From Yonghaparkia sp. Root332 (GTDB lineage: Bacteria; Actinomycetota; Actinomycetes; Actinomycetales; Microbacteriaceae): a DNA stretch of 64,000 nt. Below are positions 8,341-18,005 of the stretch, one piece after another. The notes under the pieces were generated by a model that was given only the letters and a program-made list of their open reading frames with translations, ran no database searches and was not told where the DNA came from. The first letter of the stretch is position 1, and every line of letters starts with the position of its first letter. Position numbers and translations under genes: made by a program. The stretch spans positions 372,001 to 436,000 of the forward strand of contig NZ_LMCX01000001.1 in the NCBI RefSeq assembly GCF_001425665.1, in the 5' to 3' direction.

Positions 8341-8396
8341 GTGCGAAAGTCGCAGTTGTGCCGGGAAGTTCCGGCTCACTCGCGACTTTCGGGCAC
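8341..8396. repeat. long imperfect hairpin after radA
   Basis: GTGCGAAAGTCGC at 8341-8353 pairs with GCGACTTTCGGGCAC at 8382-8396, and the stem continues inward through GCCGGGAA/TTCCGGC to a tiny loop. Total 56 bp. It sits 29 bp past the radA stop and 27 bp before the convergent SseB-like gene, with no T-run. It may act as a bidirectional terminator or be a REP-like element. Confidence 0.6.
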
Positions 8397-8423
8397 ATCC
8401 GCCGGCAGTCTGGGCGTGCGGCC

Positions 8424-8897
8424 CTACTCCGCGGCGTCGGCGACCGGTGCCTCGAGCCGCAGCGCGTCGAGCACCGTCTGCGGCTCGGCCTGCATCGCGT
8501 GCGGGCCGGCGACGTCGAACCACACGGCCTCGAGAACGCCGATGTTCTGCTCGAGGAAGTCGGCGAGCGTCGCCCCGTCGTAGGCGAGCACGCGCAGGTC
8601 GGTCTCGTTCGGCAGCATCGAGACGTACGTCTCGGGGCTCGAGAACAGCAGCAGCATGTACTTGTCGGCCTCGCCGCGCCGGAACACCCGCACCTGCGAC
8701 GGCCCGTCGACGGGGAGCAGGGGCACGATCACGTGGTCGTTGCGCAGCGCGAAGGCGACGGCCGCGGCATCCTGCCTCTCGAGGGCGGCGGCGAGGCGCT
8801 GCTCGATCGGCAGGGTCGACTCGGGCAGCGGGCTCGCGGCTCCGGGCATGCGGCGCGGGGTGCCGCCGGGGCGTGAGGGGCGCTTCTTCTTCGGCAT
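8424..8897 (-). CDS. SseB-like domain protein
   Basis: A 157-aa soluble protein with a basic N-terminal tail (MPKKKRPSRPGG) followed by an alpha/beta domain (LPIEQRLAAALERQDAAAVA; HVIVPLLPV; KYMLLLFSSPETY) resembling the SseB N-terminal domain found in many actinobacterial proteins of unknown role. ATG 8897 is supported by TAGGCT seven bases upstream. Codons further upstream are Arg/Pro-rich and non-homologous. Function unknown; stands alone, convergent with radA. Confidence 0.6.
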   Translation of the reverse strand: MPKKKRPSRPGGTPRRMPGAASPLPESTLPIEQRLAAALERQDAAAVAFALRNDHVIVPLLPVDGPSQVRVFRRGEADKYMLLLFSSPETYVSMLPNETDLRVLAYDGATLADFLEQNIGVLEAVWFDVAGPHAMQAEPQTVLDALRLEAPVADAAE

Positions 8898-9008
8898 CGC
8901 CACCAGCCTACGCGGGCGCCGCCGAACGACCGTGGTGGGGATGCCCGGGGAGAGCGGGCGCCGACCGCACGCGCCCGCGGGCGTCTCGCCGGGCATCCGC
9001 CCCCATCG

Positions 9009-9647
9009 CTACTGGAGGATGAAGGGCTTCGGCTCGGAGGTGAAGCCGCCGATCGTGACCGTCAGCCGGTAGGTCGCGCCGCCGCCGATCGCCGCCGTGC
9101 GCTTGCCCTCGCAGGCGCCCCCCGGCTCGGAGCGCACGCGCTGCCACGAGAACGGCGTCGTCGAGAGCGGCGTGCCCGGCTCGAGGGTGACCTCGGCCGG
9201 CGCGGGGTCTGTCTGGCAGTCCTTCGAGGACCAGATGCGGTCGCTGCCGGAGGTGATGACGTACTCCTGCACGTCGGTGCCGACGGTCGCGACGCACGGG
9301 GCCGAGCCCGTGTTGGTGAGCGTGAGCGAGAGCAGCGGCTGCACCTCGGCGGGGTACGAGTCGGCGTCGGTGACGGCCGCGACCTGCACCTGGTCGGGCG
9401 TGCACGCGTTCGGGTTGGCCGGGTCGACGGGCTCGGCGGGCTCCTCGGCGCCCGCCTCGTCGGCCGGGGCGTCGCTCGCGGCGGGGTTCGCGCCCGGGTC
9501 GCCCGCGCCCGCCTGATCGGCTCGGGGGCGGACGAGGATCAGCACGACGATGAGGATCACGGCGAGCAGGCCGATGCCGACCACCAGACGGCGGCGCCAG
9601 TAGACCTGGGGCGGCAGCGGCCCCACGGGTTGACGCAGGGTCTGCAT
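9009..9647 (-). CDS. membrane-anchored extracytoplasmic protein
   Basis: A 212-aa protein with a short cytoplasmic N-terminus, one transmembrane helix (VVGIGLLAVILIVVLILV, about residues 21-38), an Ala/Pro/Glu-rich linker, and an extracytoplasmic beta-rich domain with four Cys (NACTPDQ, APCVAT, KDCQTD, GACEGK). The domain has the look of the DUF4232-like beta-sandwiches common in Micrococcales cell-surface proteins, but I cannot assign a family firmly. ATG 9647 lies 6 nt after TACCCT, so it is probably leaderless. Confidence 0.7.
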   Translation of the reverse strand: MQTLRQPVGPLPPQVYWRRRLVVGIGLLAVILIVVLILVRPRADQAGAGDPGANPAASDAPADEAGAEEPAEPVDPANPNACTPDQVQVAAVTDADSYPAEVQPLLSLTLTNTGSAPCVATVGTDVQEYVITSGSDRIWSSKDCQTDPAPAEVTLEPGTPLSTTPFSWQRVRSEPGGACEGKRTAAIGGGATYRLTVTIGGFTSEPKPFILQ

Positions 9648-9754
9648 GGGGTCAGGGTACGTCGCGGCGGGCCGGATTCCGGGGCGGGCGGGCGGCGTGT
9701 GCGCAGATCGCCCGCGGGCGAGGGGGCGGATGCCGTCGGCGGTCGCCGCCGGTG

Positions 9755-10270
9755 CTAGTGCAGCTGCTTGAGCATGCGCGTGTTGCCGAGCGTGTTCGGC
9801 TTGACGCGCGAGAGGTCGAGGAACTCGGCGACGCCCTCGTCGGGCGAGCGCAGCAGCTCGCTGTACACCTCGGGGTCGACGAGCAGCTGCTCGCCCATGG
9901 GCTCGAACCCGTGCCGGGCGAAGAAGTCGACCTCGAAGGTCAGGCAGAACAGGCGGGAGAGCCCGAGCGCGAGAGCGGCATCCTCGAGGGCTGTGAGGAT
10001 GCCGTGGCCGACCCCCCTGCCCAGCCACGATTCGGCGACCGCGAGGGTGCGCACCTCGCCGAGGTCCTCCCAGATGACGTGGAGCGCGCCGCAGCCGATG
10101 ACCTCGCCGCCGCCGTCGACGGCGACCACGAACTCCTGCACCGACTCGAAGAGCACCACGAGCTCCTTGCCGAGCAGGATGCGCTTCTGCACGAGCGGCT
10201 CGACGAGCTGCGTGATGGCGCGCACGTCGGAGGTGCGGGCCGGCCGCACGAGGAATCCGGGGGTGGTCAC
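9755..10270 (-). CDS. amino-acid N-acetyltransferase, ArgA-like GNAT
   Basis: A 171-aa single-domain GNAT protein: VRPARTSDVRAITQLVEPL, then the acetyl-CoA loop SWLGRGVGHGILTALEDAA, and FFARHGFEPMGEQLL. The opening and size resemble the stand-alone N-acetylglutamate synthase of mycobacteria (Rv2747 type), which acetylates glutamate in the first step of arginine synthesis. No other arg genes are nearby, so the substrate is inferred from family only. The GTG start at 10270 is fixed by TAGGCT six bases upstream (leaderless). Confidence 0.75.
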   Translation of the reverse strand: MTTPGFLVRPARTSDVRAITQLVEPLVQKRILLGKELVVLFESVQEFVVAVDGGGEVIGCGALHVIWEDLGEVRTLAVAESWLGRGVGHGILTALEDAALALGLSRLFCLTFEVDFFARHGFEPMGEQLLVDPEVYSELLRSPDEGVAEFLDLSRVKPNTLGNTRMLKQLH

Positions 10271-10324
10271 GCGATCAGCCTAGAGGCGGCGGCGGATGCC
10301 CGGCTCACCGACCGCGGACAGCAC

Positions 10325-10356
10325 GGAGCCCCGGCCACCCGAACGGCCGGGGCTCC
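10325..10356 (-). terminator. terminator of the fasciclin gene
   Basis: Perfect 12-bp GC-rich arms GGAGCCCCGGCC and GGCCGGGGCTCC with an 8-nt loop, 36 bp past the fasciclin-gene stop. No clear U-tract. Confidence 0.65.
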
Positions 10357-10391
10357 TGCTCGCGCCGACGTGACGGGGCGCGGAACCGCGA

Positions 10392-10964
10392 TCAGGATCC
10401 GGGGACGAGGACCCGGTCGATCGTGTGGATCACGCCGTTGGAGGCGTGGATGTTGGAGAACTCGGGGAGGATCTTCGGGTCGGCGAGCGGAGCGCCGTCC
10501 CGCAGGTTGACGCCCTGGACGCGGAAGCTGACGCCGCTGAGCGTGTCCACGCTTCCGGCCTTGACGACCTGGGTGCGCGACTTCTCGCCGGCCGACACGT
10601 GGTAGAGCAGCACGTCGACGAGGTTCGGGAGCGTCGCGGCGGTTGCGAGGGCCTCCTGCTCGGTGGCGGGACGCGAGCCGGTGAGGTCGGTCACGAGGCG
10701 GAGGAAGGCCTCGTCGTTCGGGGCGAACACCGTGAGGTCGGCCGAGGGGTCGGCGGTCGCGCCGGCGAGGCCCGTGGCGACGAGGGCGCCGACGAGGATG
10801 TCGTAGTCGCCACCGTTGGTGTCGTAGGCGCCGACGCCACCCGAGGCCGCGACGGCGATGTCGGTGATCGTGGGGCCGTCGTGGCCCGCGGCGACCGCGG
10901 GGGCGGCGGTGCTCGCGGCGAGCGCGAGCGAGGCGAGACCGGCGAGGGCGAGACGCTTCTTCAT
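10392..10964 (-). CDS. secreted fasciclin (FAS1) domain protein
   Basis: A 190-aa protein: signal peptide MKKRLALAGLASLALA..., cleavage near APAVAA, then one FAS1 domain with its two hallmark regions (LTVFAPNDEAFLRL; NGVIHTIDRVLVP at the end). FAS1 domains act in adhesion or surface binding, as in mycobacterial MPT70/MPT83. No lipobox and no second membrane segment, so released or wall-associated. ATG 10964 follows GGAGA with proper spacing and is preferred over the ATG 18 nt upstream. Confidence 0.88.
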   Translation of the reverse strand: MKKRLALAGLASLALAASTAAPAVAAGHDGPTITDIAVAASGGVGAYDTNGGDYDILVGALVATGLAGATADPSADLTVFAPNDEAFLRLVTDLTGSRPATEQEALATAATLPNLVDVLLYHVSAGEKSRTQVVKAGSVDTLSGVSFRVQGVNLRDGAPLADPKILPEFSNIHASNGVIHTIDRVLVPGS

Positions 10965-11235
10965 CGAGGTTCTCCAGTTCATGAGCCGCGGGGGCGCGGC
11001 GGGGATCGGTATCGGCGGAGGGCGGAGATGCCCCCCGAATGAGGGTGCTTCTCCGTGCCCTCCGACGACAAGGCGCCCCAGCCTTCCCGCGGCGAGCCTG
11101 CGGCCGGCTCGCGGCTGGTGCGCAGGCAGCGCGCGGCCACTCGTCGGCAACTTCGCGGCGGAGGGTGCATCCGGACCAGGAGTGTCGCCGGTACGCGCGC
11201 GCGACGCTCCGGATCCTCGCGACCTCGGGAACGAC

Positions 11236-11270
11236 GACGCCCCGCCCCGGAGATCCGGGGGCGGGGCGTC
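11236..11270 (-). terminator. terminator downstream of clpC
   Basis: Arms GACGCCCCGCCCC (11236-11248) and GGGGCGGGGCGTC (11258-11270) pair perfectly 18 bp beyond the clpC stop. The roughly 300-bp space to the fasciclin gene (10965-11287) otherwise shows nothing clear. Confidence 0.65.
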
Positions 11271-11287
11271 GGTCGTGGTGCGCGCGG

Positions 11288-13783
<2,496 letters not shown>

Positions 13784-13870
13784 CGGATACCTCCTCAGGC
13801 GCCGGGGCGCTGACGGGGCCCCGGTTGCTATCGAGGGTAACCAGGGGTGGTGGGGAAAACTGCCCCTGTT

Positions 13871-13881
13871 CGCCGTAGGCG
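13871..13881 (-). promoter_or_regulatory. ClgR-type operator upstream of clpC
   Basis: Read toward clpC the sequence is CGCCTACGGCG followed by AAC, which fits the actinobacterial ClgR core CGCYNANRGCG with its WWS flank. It lies 88-98 bp upstream of the clpC start. ClgR is a known activator of clpC and clpP operons in corynebacteria and streptomycetes. The match is by eye. Confidence 0.5.
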
Positions 13882-13952
13882 TGCGGGATTCCGGGGCGTG
13901 CGCTCACCGGGCCGGAATCGACTCTTGCTCGATTGGGCATTCGCCGGTACCG

Positions 13953-13983
13953 TATCGATATTCGTTATTAACGATCATCGATA
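13953..13983. promoter_or_regulatory. AT-rich palindromic operator of the DUF2975 operon
   Basis: Arms TATCGAT...TCGTTA and TAACGA...ATCGATA form a 31-bp palindrome centred at 13968, with two unmatched bases on each side. It ends 10 bp before the first start codon and is strikingly AT-rich for this genome. The position would let a bound protein block transcription. The obvious candidate is the HTH protein encoded at the end of the same operon. Confidence 0.55.
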
Positions 13984-13992
13984 AGGATGCTC

Positions 13993-14631
13993 ATGCCGAC
14001 CTCGTCCGCCCCATCCGTCCCACCGCCCGTCGTCGCCAGTCGAGACGCGACCGCGCTCCGGTTCGTCGCGGCGCTCGCGCTCACCGCGAGCGCCGTATGG
14101 GCCATCGGCGCCATGCTGGCGGTGCTGCTCCCGCTCGTCGGGGGAGAGCCGGTCGAGGTGGAGCTTCTCGCGGCAGGGGCCGTGACCGTCGGCGACGCCG
14201 ACGGCATCCCCCCGCTCATCGCCCAGAGCTATCTCGTGCTGGTCGATGCGGGCGACGTGAGCGGTGGAGCCTTCGGGCTGCTGCTCGCCGAGGCGGGTCT
14301 CACGAATCTGGTCGGCGCGGTCGTCGCCGGTGTCATCGCGTTCGCGCTGCGGGCGATCGCGCGAGGCGACGCGTTCCACCGCGCGATGCCCGGGCTCATG
14401 GTGGCGGTCGGCTCGGCGCTCGCAATCGGGATGCTCGCCGCCTCGGCGCTCGGCGGGCTCGGCCGAATGATGGCGGCCGACGAGCTCAACGCCGCGGCCG
14501 GATCGGAGCAGCTCGCTGTCGGCTTCGCGTTCGACCCCGTGCCGGTCGTGGTCGGAGTCGCGGTGCTGGCGCTCGCGTTCGTCTTCCGCGCGGGAGCGCG
14601 GCTGCAGCGCGAGACGGCGGGGCTCGTCTGA
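13993..14631 (+). CDS. DUF2975-like membrane protein 1
   Basis: A 212-aa membrane protein with four hydrophobic segments (about residues 24-52, 80-115, 125-155, 180-200) and the C-terminal signature VFRAGARLQRETAGLV, typical of the DUF2975 family. ATG 13993 is preferred over 13987 because AAGGA sits 5 bp before it. Its stop overlaps the next start (TGATG). DUF2975 proteins usually occur singly beside a small HTH regulator; the function of the family is not established. Probably a membrane sensor or partner of the regulator. Confidence 0.75.
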   Translation: MPTSSAPSVPPPVVASRDATALRFVAALALTASAVWAIGAMLAVLLPLVGGEPVEVELLAAGAVTVGDADGIPPLIAQSYLVLVDAGDVSGGAFGLLLAEAGLTNLVGAVVAGVIAFALRAIARGDAFHRAMPGLMVAVGSALAIGMLAASALGGLGRMMAADELNAAAGSEQLAVGFAFDPVPVVVGVAVLALAFVFRAGARLQRETAGLV

Positions 14632-15404
14632 TGGACGCGATTCTTCTCTGGAACATCGCGTACGCGGCGATCCCGCTCGTCGCACTCGCCGTGATCATCG
14701 TGACGGTCACGATCCGTAGGCGGCGAATTCGCGCGGCCATAGCCGCCGCGGGCGGCGAGCCCTCCGGCGCTCCAGCCGCACGTGTCATCGGCATGCTCGC
14801 CTTCATCTACGGGCTGGGTGCCTCTTTCGCAGCATTCATCGGGCTCGTCGTGACGATTTCGATGACGACCAGCAGAGTTCAAGGCGCCCCAGGCTCCAGC
14901 GCGCTGACGCTGCCGGTGCCCATCTCGCCCGCGTCAGTGATTCCCGAGTCGGTTCTTCGACCGCCCGTATTCGATGGTCAGCTCATCGGCTCGGGATACT
15001 TCACCGAGATCTCGATCCCGGGCGCAGGGCTCAGTCTCGGGACCGAGCTCCTGTACGTCGCGCCGATGCTTCTCGCCCCGGTGCTGCATGCGATCGTTGC
15101 TTTCGGCATCGCGTCGCTCGCTTCGCGGATCGAGAAGAACGAGGGCTTCGCGCCCGAGCTCGCCCGCACTGCCACGGTGGTCGGTGTCTCACTTGTCGCG
15201 ATCGGCTCGGCCTCGCAGGTCCTGCATGGCTACGGCGTGAGTCTTGCACGGCACGAGCTGCTCGCCGGAACCGAGCTCGGCGGCTGGATCGGACCGGGGC
15301 CCCTCGACGTCACTCACATCGCCGCCGGCGTCGGGGTGCTGCTCGTCGGCGTGCTCCTGCGGCGAGGGGTGCGGCTCGAGCGCGAGACGGCGGGGCTCGT
15401 CTGA
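14631..15404 (+). CDS. DUF2975-like membrane protein 2
   Basis: A 257-aa membrane protein with the same plan as its neighbours plus an extra N-terminal helix and a longer extracytoplasmic loop (about residues 80-140) between the first segments. The core RIEKNEGFAPELARTATVVG and the ending LLRRGVRLERETAGLV align with the other two paralogues. ATG 14631 overlaps the preceding stop by one base, so it is likely translated by reinitiation. Divergence among the three copies is high, so the duplication is old. Confidence 0.7.
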   Translation: MDAILLWNIAYAAIPLVALAVIIVTVTIRRRRIRAAIAAAGGEPSGAPAARVIGMLAFIYGLGASFAAFIGLVVTISMTTSRVQGAPGSSALTLPVPISPASVIPESVLRPPVFDGQLIGSGYFTEISIPGAGLSLGTELLYVAPMLLAPVLHAIVAFGIASLASRIEKNEGFAPELARTATVVGVSLVAIGSASQVLHGYGVSLARHELLAGTELGGWIGPGPLDVTHIAAGVGVLLVGVLLRRGVRLERETAGLV

Positions 15405-16123
15405 TGGACCTGTCAGTCCTGCTCCTCATCGTCGCCGTGCTCGTCGGCGTCGCCGTCGTCGTCGGGGTGCTCTCACCACGGCGGGAGTCTGTCGAGGCTC
15501 GACGACCGCTGCTGCCGCGACTCGTCGCCGCCGCATGCCTCGTCGGAGTCGCGGTGGTGGCTCTGGGAACGGTGATCGGCGTCGCGCAGTCGCTCATCCC
15601 CACGAGCTGGGTGACGCTCGAGATCCCCGTCACACTCAGGGTTGAGCAGACCCCCGCCGACCTCCGCGCCGACCCTGCCGGCAGCCTCACCGACGCCGTC
15701 GTCTCGGCGCCTACCGCCCTCACCGTCGACGGGCTCGGCGCCGCGGCCCGGATCTGGCTCGCCGCAGGCACGCTGATCGAGGGCGCGGTCGCAGTGACGC
15801 TGCTGCTCGTGGTCGCCCGCTTCGCGCGCCAGTCGATCTCCGACACCCCCTTCACGCCCCGACTGAGCCGGCTTCTCGTCATCGCCGGAATCACCCTCGC
15901 CATCGGCGGGATCACGGGCCAGATCGCCTCGAGCATCGCCGGGACGCTCGCTCACGAGCAGCTGTTCGCGCTCTCGCCGGAGGCGCTCGGCGACGGCATC
16001 GCCGTTCCCCCGTCGCTGACGTTCGACCTCTGGCCCCTCGGAGTCGGACTCGCTCTCGTCGTCGTGGCCGGGCTCGTGCGCAGCGGCGAGCGGCTGCAGC
16101 GCGAGACGGCGGGGCTCGTGTGA
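15404..16123 (+). CDS. DUF2975-like membrane protein 3
   Basis: A 239-aa membrane protein. The first hydrophobic segments flank a loop with ITLRV-type polar sequence (about 65-100); the core TPFTPRLSRLLVIAGITLAI and the ending LVRSGERLQRETAGLV match the first two paralogues. TGATG overlaps on both sides couple it to the gene before and to the HTH gene after. No catalytic motif is visible. Confidence 0.7.
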   Translation: MDLSVLLLIVAVLVGVAVVVGVLSPRRESVEARRPLLPRLVAAACLVGVAVVALGTVIGVAQSLIPTSWVTLEIPVTLRVEQTPADLRADPAGSLTDAVVSAPTALTVDGLGAAARIWLAAGTLIEGAVAVTLLLVVARFARQSISDTPFTPRLSRLLVIAGITLAIGGITGQIASSIAGTLAHEQLFALSPEALGDGIAVPPSLTFDLWPLGVGLALVVVAGLVRSGERLQRETAGLV

Positions 16124-16356
16124 TGGCGCCGGCGGCGTCCGATGATGATGAGACGGGCATCCACTGCCGGCTCGACGAGCTGCTCGAGGAGCGCGGGCTC
16201 ACCCTCACCCGGTTGAGCGAGCTCGTCGGCGTGAGCCTCGTCAATCTGTCGGTGCTGAAGAACGACCGCGCTCGGGCGATCCGGTTCTCGACGCTGCGGG
16301 CGATCTGCGAGGCGCTCGATTGCGAGGTCGGCGACCTGCTCGTCGTCGAGCGCTGA
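16123..16356 (+). CDS. YozG-like Cro/C1-type HTH regulator
   Basis: A 77-aa protein that is almost wholly one helix-turn-helix domain: CRLDELLEERGLTLTRLSEL, then VSLVNLSVLKNDRARAIRFS and a CEALDCEVGDLL ending. This matches the small Xre regulators (YozG type) that accompany DUF2975 genes in Bacillus and many Gram-positives. ATG 16123 in the TGATG overlap is chosen over a GTG three bases upstream by analogy with the other junctions. Likely autoregulates the operon through the palindrome at 13953-13983 (inference). Confidence 0.85.
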   Translation: MAPAASDDDETGIHCRLDELLEERGLTLTRLSELVGVSLVNLSVLKNDRARAIRFSTLRAICEALDCEVGDLLVVER

Positions 16357-16388
16357 GCCCTTGCCCGGCGTGCGGTCGCCGGGCGCTG

Positions 16389-16488
16389 CCGGGCGTGCAC
16401 TGACTCCGGAGTTCCGGAGGACGCGGCCTGTCGAGGCGCGGGCGGACGGGACCGCGACGACGGATCTCCGGAATTAGTGCACGCCCGG
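16389..16488. repeat. 100-bp inverted-repeat element B
   Basis: 23-bp arms beginning CCGGGCGTGCACT at 16389 and ending AGTGCACGCCCGG at 16488 pair with two mismatches. The 54-bp interior is GC-rich. It lies just after the HTH gene. Same design as the elements at 20.6, 30.4 and 38.8 kb but with different arm sequence. Confidence 0.65.
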
Positions 16489-16510
16489 CGGCGGGGCGGT
16501 GGCGGGCAGC

Positions 16511-16628
16511 TGCGGCGCGGCAGCTGCGGCGCGGCAGCTGCGGCGCGGCAGCTGCGGCGGGCAGGCGCCGCCGAGCAGCCGCCGCCAGGCAGGCGCCGCC
16601 GGGCAACCGCGGCCGGGCAACCGCGGCC
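16511..16628. repeat. 14-bp tandem repeats
   Basis: TGCGGCGCGGCAGC occurs three times in a row (16511-16552) plus partial copies. After a degenerate stretch, GGGCAACCGCGGCC occurs twice (16601-16628). Intergenic, 40 bp before the pirin start. Such tracts often vary in copy number between strains. Confidence 0.7.
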
Positions 16629-16667
16629 GGCGAGGCGCCAGCCCCACCGCCGACGTAGGGTGACGGC

Positions 16668-17654
16668 ATGAGCAACCTCGAGCCCGAGCCCGCCGAGCTC
16701 GTGTGCGACGAGCAGCCGGCGCCGAGCATCCTCGTGCTCGAACCGCGCGAGGTGCCGCTCGGCGGGCCCCGCGCGATGACCGTGCGCCGCACGCTCCCCC
16801 AGCGCGGGCGCAGCCTCATCGGCGCCTGGTGCTTCGTCGACCACTACGGCCCCGATGACGTCGCAGAGACGGGCGGCATGGTCGTGCCGCCGCATCCGCA
16901 CACGGGGCTGCAGACGGTGAGCTGGCTGTTCGAGGGTGAGATCGAGCACCGCGACTCCACCGGGGCCCACCAGCTCGTGCGCCCCGGCGAGCTCAACCTC
17001 ATGACCGCGGGCAGGGGGATCCAGCACAGCGAGGTCTCAACCCCCGCGACCACGCGCCTGCACGGCGCCCAGCTGTGGGTCGCGCTGCCCGACGCCGACC
17101 GGCGCACGACCCCGTTCCTCGAGCACACCGAGCCGCGGCCGGTCGAGGTCGGCGCCGCTACCGTGCGCGTGTTCATCGGCGCGCTCACCGGCATCGCCGA
17201 CGCCGCCGCTCGCGTCTTCAGCCCGCTCGTCGCCGCCCAGCTCGACCTGCCTGCCGGCGCGAGCGTCGAGCTGCCCGTCGACCGGCGCTTCGAGCACGGC
17301 CTGCTCGTGGATGCCGGCGTCGCGACGATCGACGACGTCGCCATCCCGACGGCGCACCTCGCGTTCACGCCCACGGGTCGGTCGACGCTGCGGGTCTCCG
17401 CGGGCGATGCTCCCCTGCGGGGGCTGCTCATCGGCGGCGAGCCGCTCGGCGAGCCGATCGTCATGTGGTGGAACTTCATCGGCCGCGACCACGACGAGAT
17501 CGTCGGCTTCCGCGCCGCGTGGCAGTCCGAGGTGATCGACGGCACGGCGCCGGCCGATACCTTCGGCCGGGTCGAGAGGTGGCCGGGGTCGGCGCTTCCG
17601 GCACCGACGCTGCCGGGCATCCGCCTCAGGCCCCGTCGGCAGCCGCCCGCGTAG
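16668..17654 (+). CDS. pirin family protein
   Basis: A 328-aa bicupin. The N-terminal cupin has the metal-binding set PHPHTGLQTVSWLFEGEIEH and the HSE of GRGIQHSEVS; the C-terminal cupin ends with WWNFIGRDHDEIVGFRAAW. Bacterial pirins are metal-dependent, and some have quercetin 2,3-dioxygenase activity or bind metabolic enzymes; the role here is open. The start follows TAGGGT by six bases, so the mRNA is probably leaderless. Confidence 0.9.
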   Translation: MSNLEPEPAELVCDEQPAPSILVLEPREVPLGGPRAMTVRRTLPQRGRSLIGAWCFVDHYGPDDVAETGGMVVPPHPHTGLQTVSWLFEGEIEHRDSTGAHQLVRPGELNLMTAGRGIQHSEVSTPATTRLHGAQLWVALPDADRRTTPFLEHTEPRPVEVGAATVRVFIGALTGIADAAARVFSPLVAAQLDLPAGASVELPVDRRFEHGLLVDAGVATIDDVAIPTAHLAFTPTGRSTLRVSAGDAPLRGLLIGGEPLGEPIVMWWNFIGRDHDEIVGFRAAWQSEVIDGTAPADTFGRVERWPGSALPAPTLPGIRLRPRRQPPA

Positions 17655-17684
17655 GGGCGAACGACGACGGATGCTCCGCGCGCG

Positions 17685-17867
17685 CTACTCGTGCGGGTCG
17701 GCGTGGAGCTTCTCGAAGCGCGCGCGCTCCTCGGCCTCGATGTCGCTGTAGGCCTGGCGCTCGGCGCGGTCGGCACGGATGATCGCACGCATCGCGAACC
17801 AGAAGATCAGGCCGACGACGATCGTCGGTGTGATCGAGAACACCGCGTTCGTCCAGAAGTCGTCCAC
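17685..17867 (-). CDS. small single-pass membrane protein, 60 aa
   Basis: One hydrophobic helix (VFSITPTIVVGLIFWFAMRA) followed by a charged cytoplasmic tail (RADRAERQAYSDIEAEERAR). The GTG start is fixed by TATCCT exactly six bases upstream, as for several other genes here. Codon use is that of a real gene. I believe similar short proteins recur in Microbacteriaceae; no function known. Convergent with the pirin gene. Confidence 0.7.
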   Translation of the reverse strand: MDDFWTNAVFSITPTIVVGLIFWFAMRAIIRADRAERQAYSDIEAEERARFEKLHADPHE

Positions 17868-17906
17868 GACACCAGGATACGTCGCGCCGGCTCGGAAGAA
17901 GGTGCC

Positions 17907-17949
17907 GCCGGGTCGTCATCCGTTGGGGGGGGTCGGACGACGACCCGGC
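17907..17949 (-). terminator. hairpin with G-tract after the 192-aa gene
   Basis: Arms GCCGGGTCGTC (17907-17917) and GACGACCCGGC (17939-17949) pair perfectly; the loop holds a run of eight G. About 57 bp past the stop of the gene at 18006. Confidence 0.5.
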
Positions 17950-18005
17950 CGGCGGAGCCGGATCGCGCATCGGGGGGTAAAGCGATCGGGCTCCCGTCGA
18001 TCGAG

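Noticed and set aside
16511-16628. CRISPR-like repeat array
   Set aside because: Units are 14 bp, directly abutting, without spacers; a simple tandem repeat.
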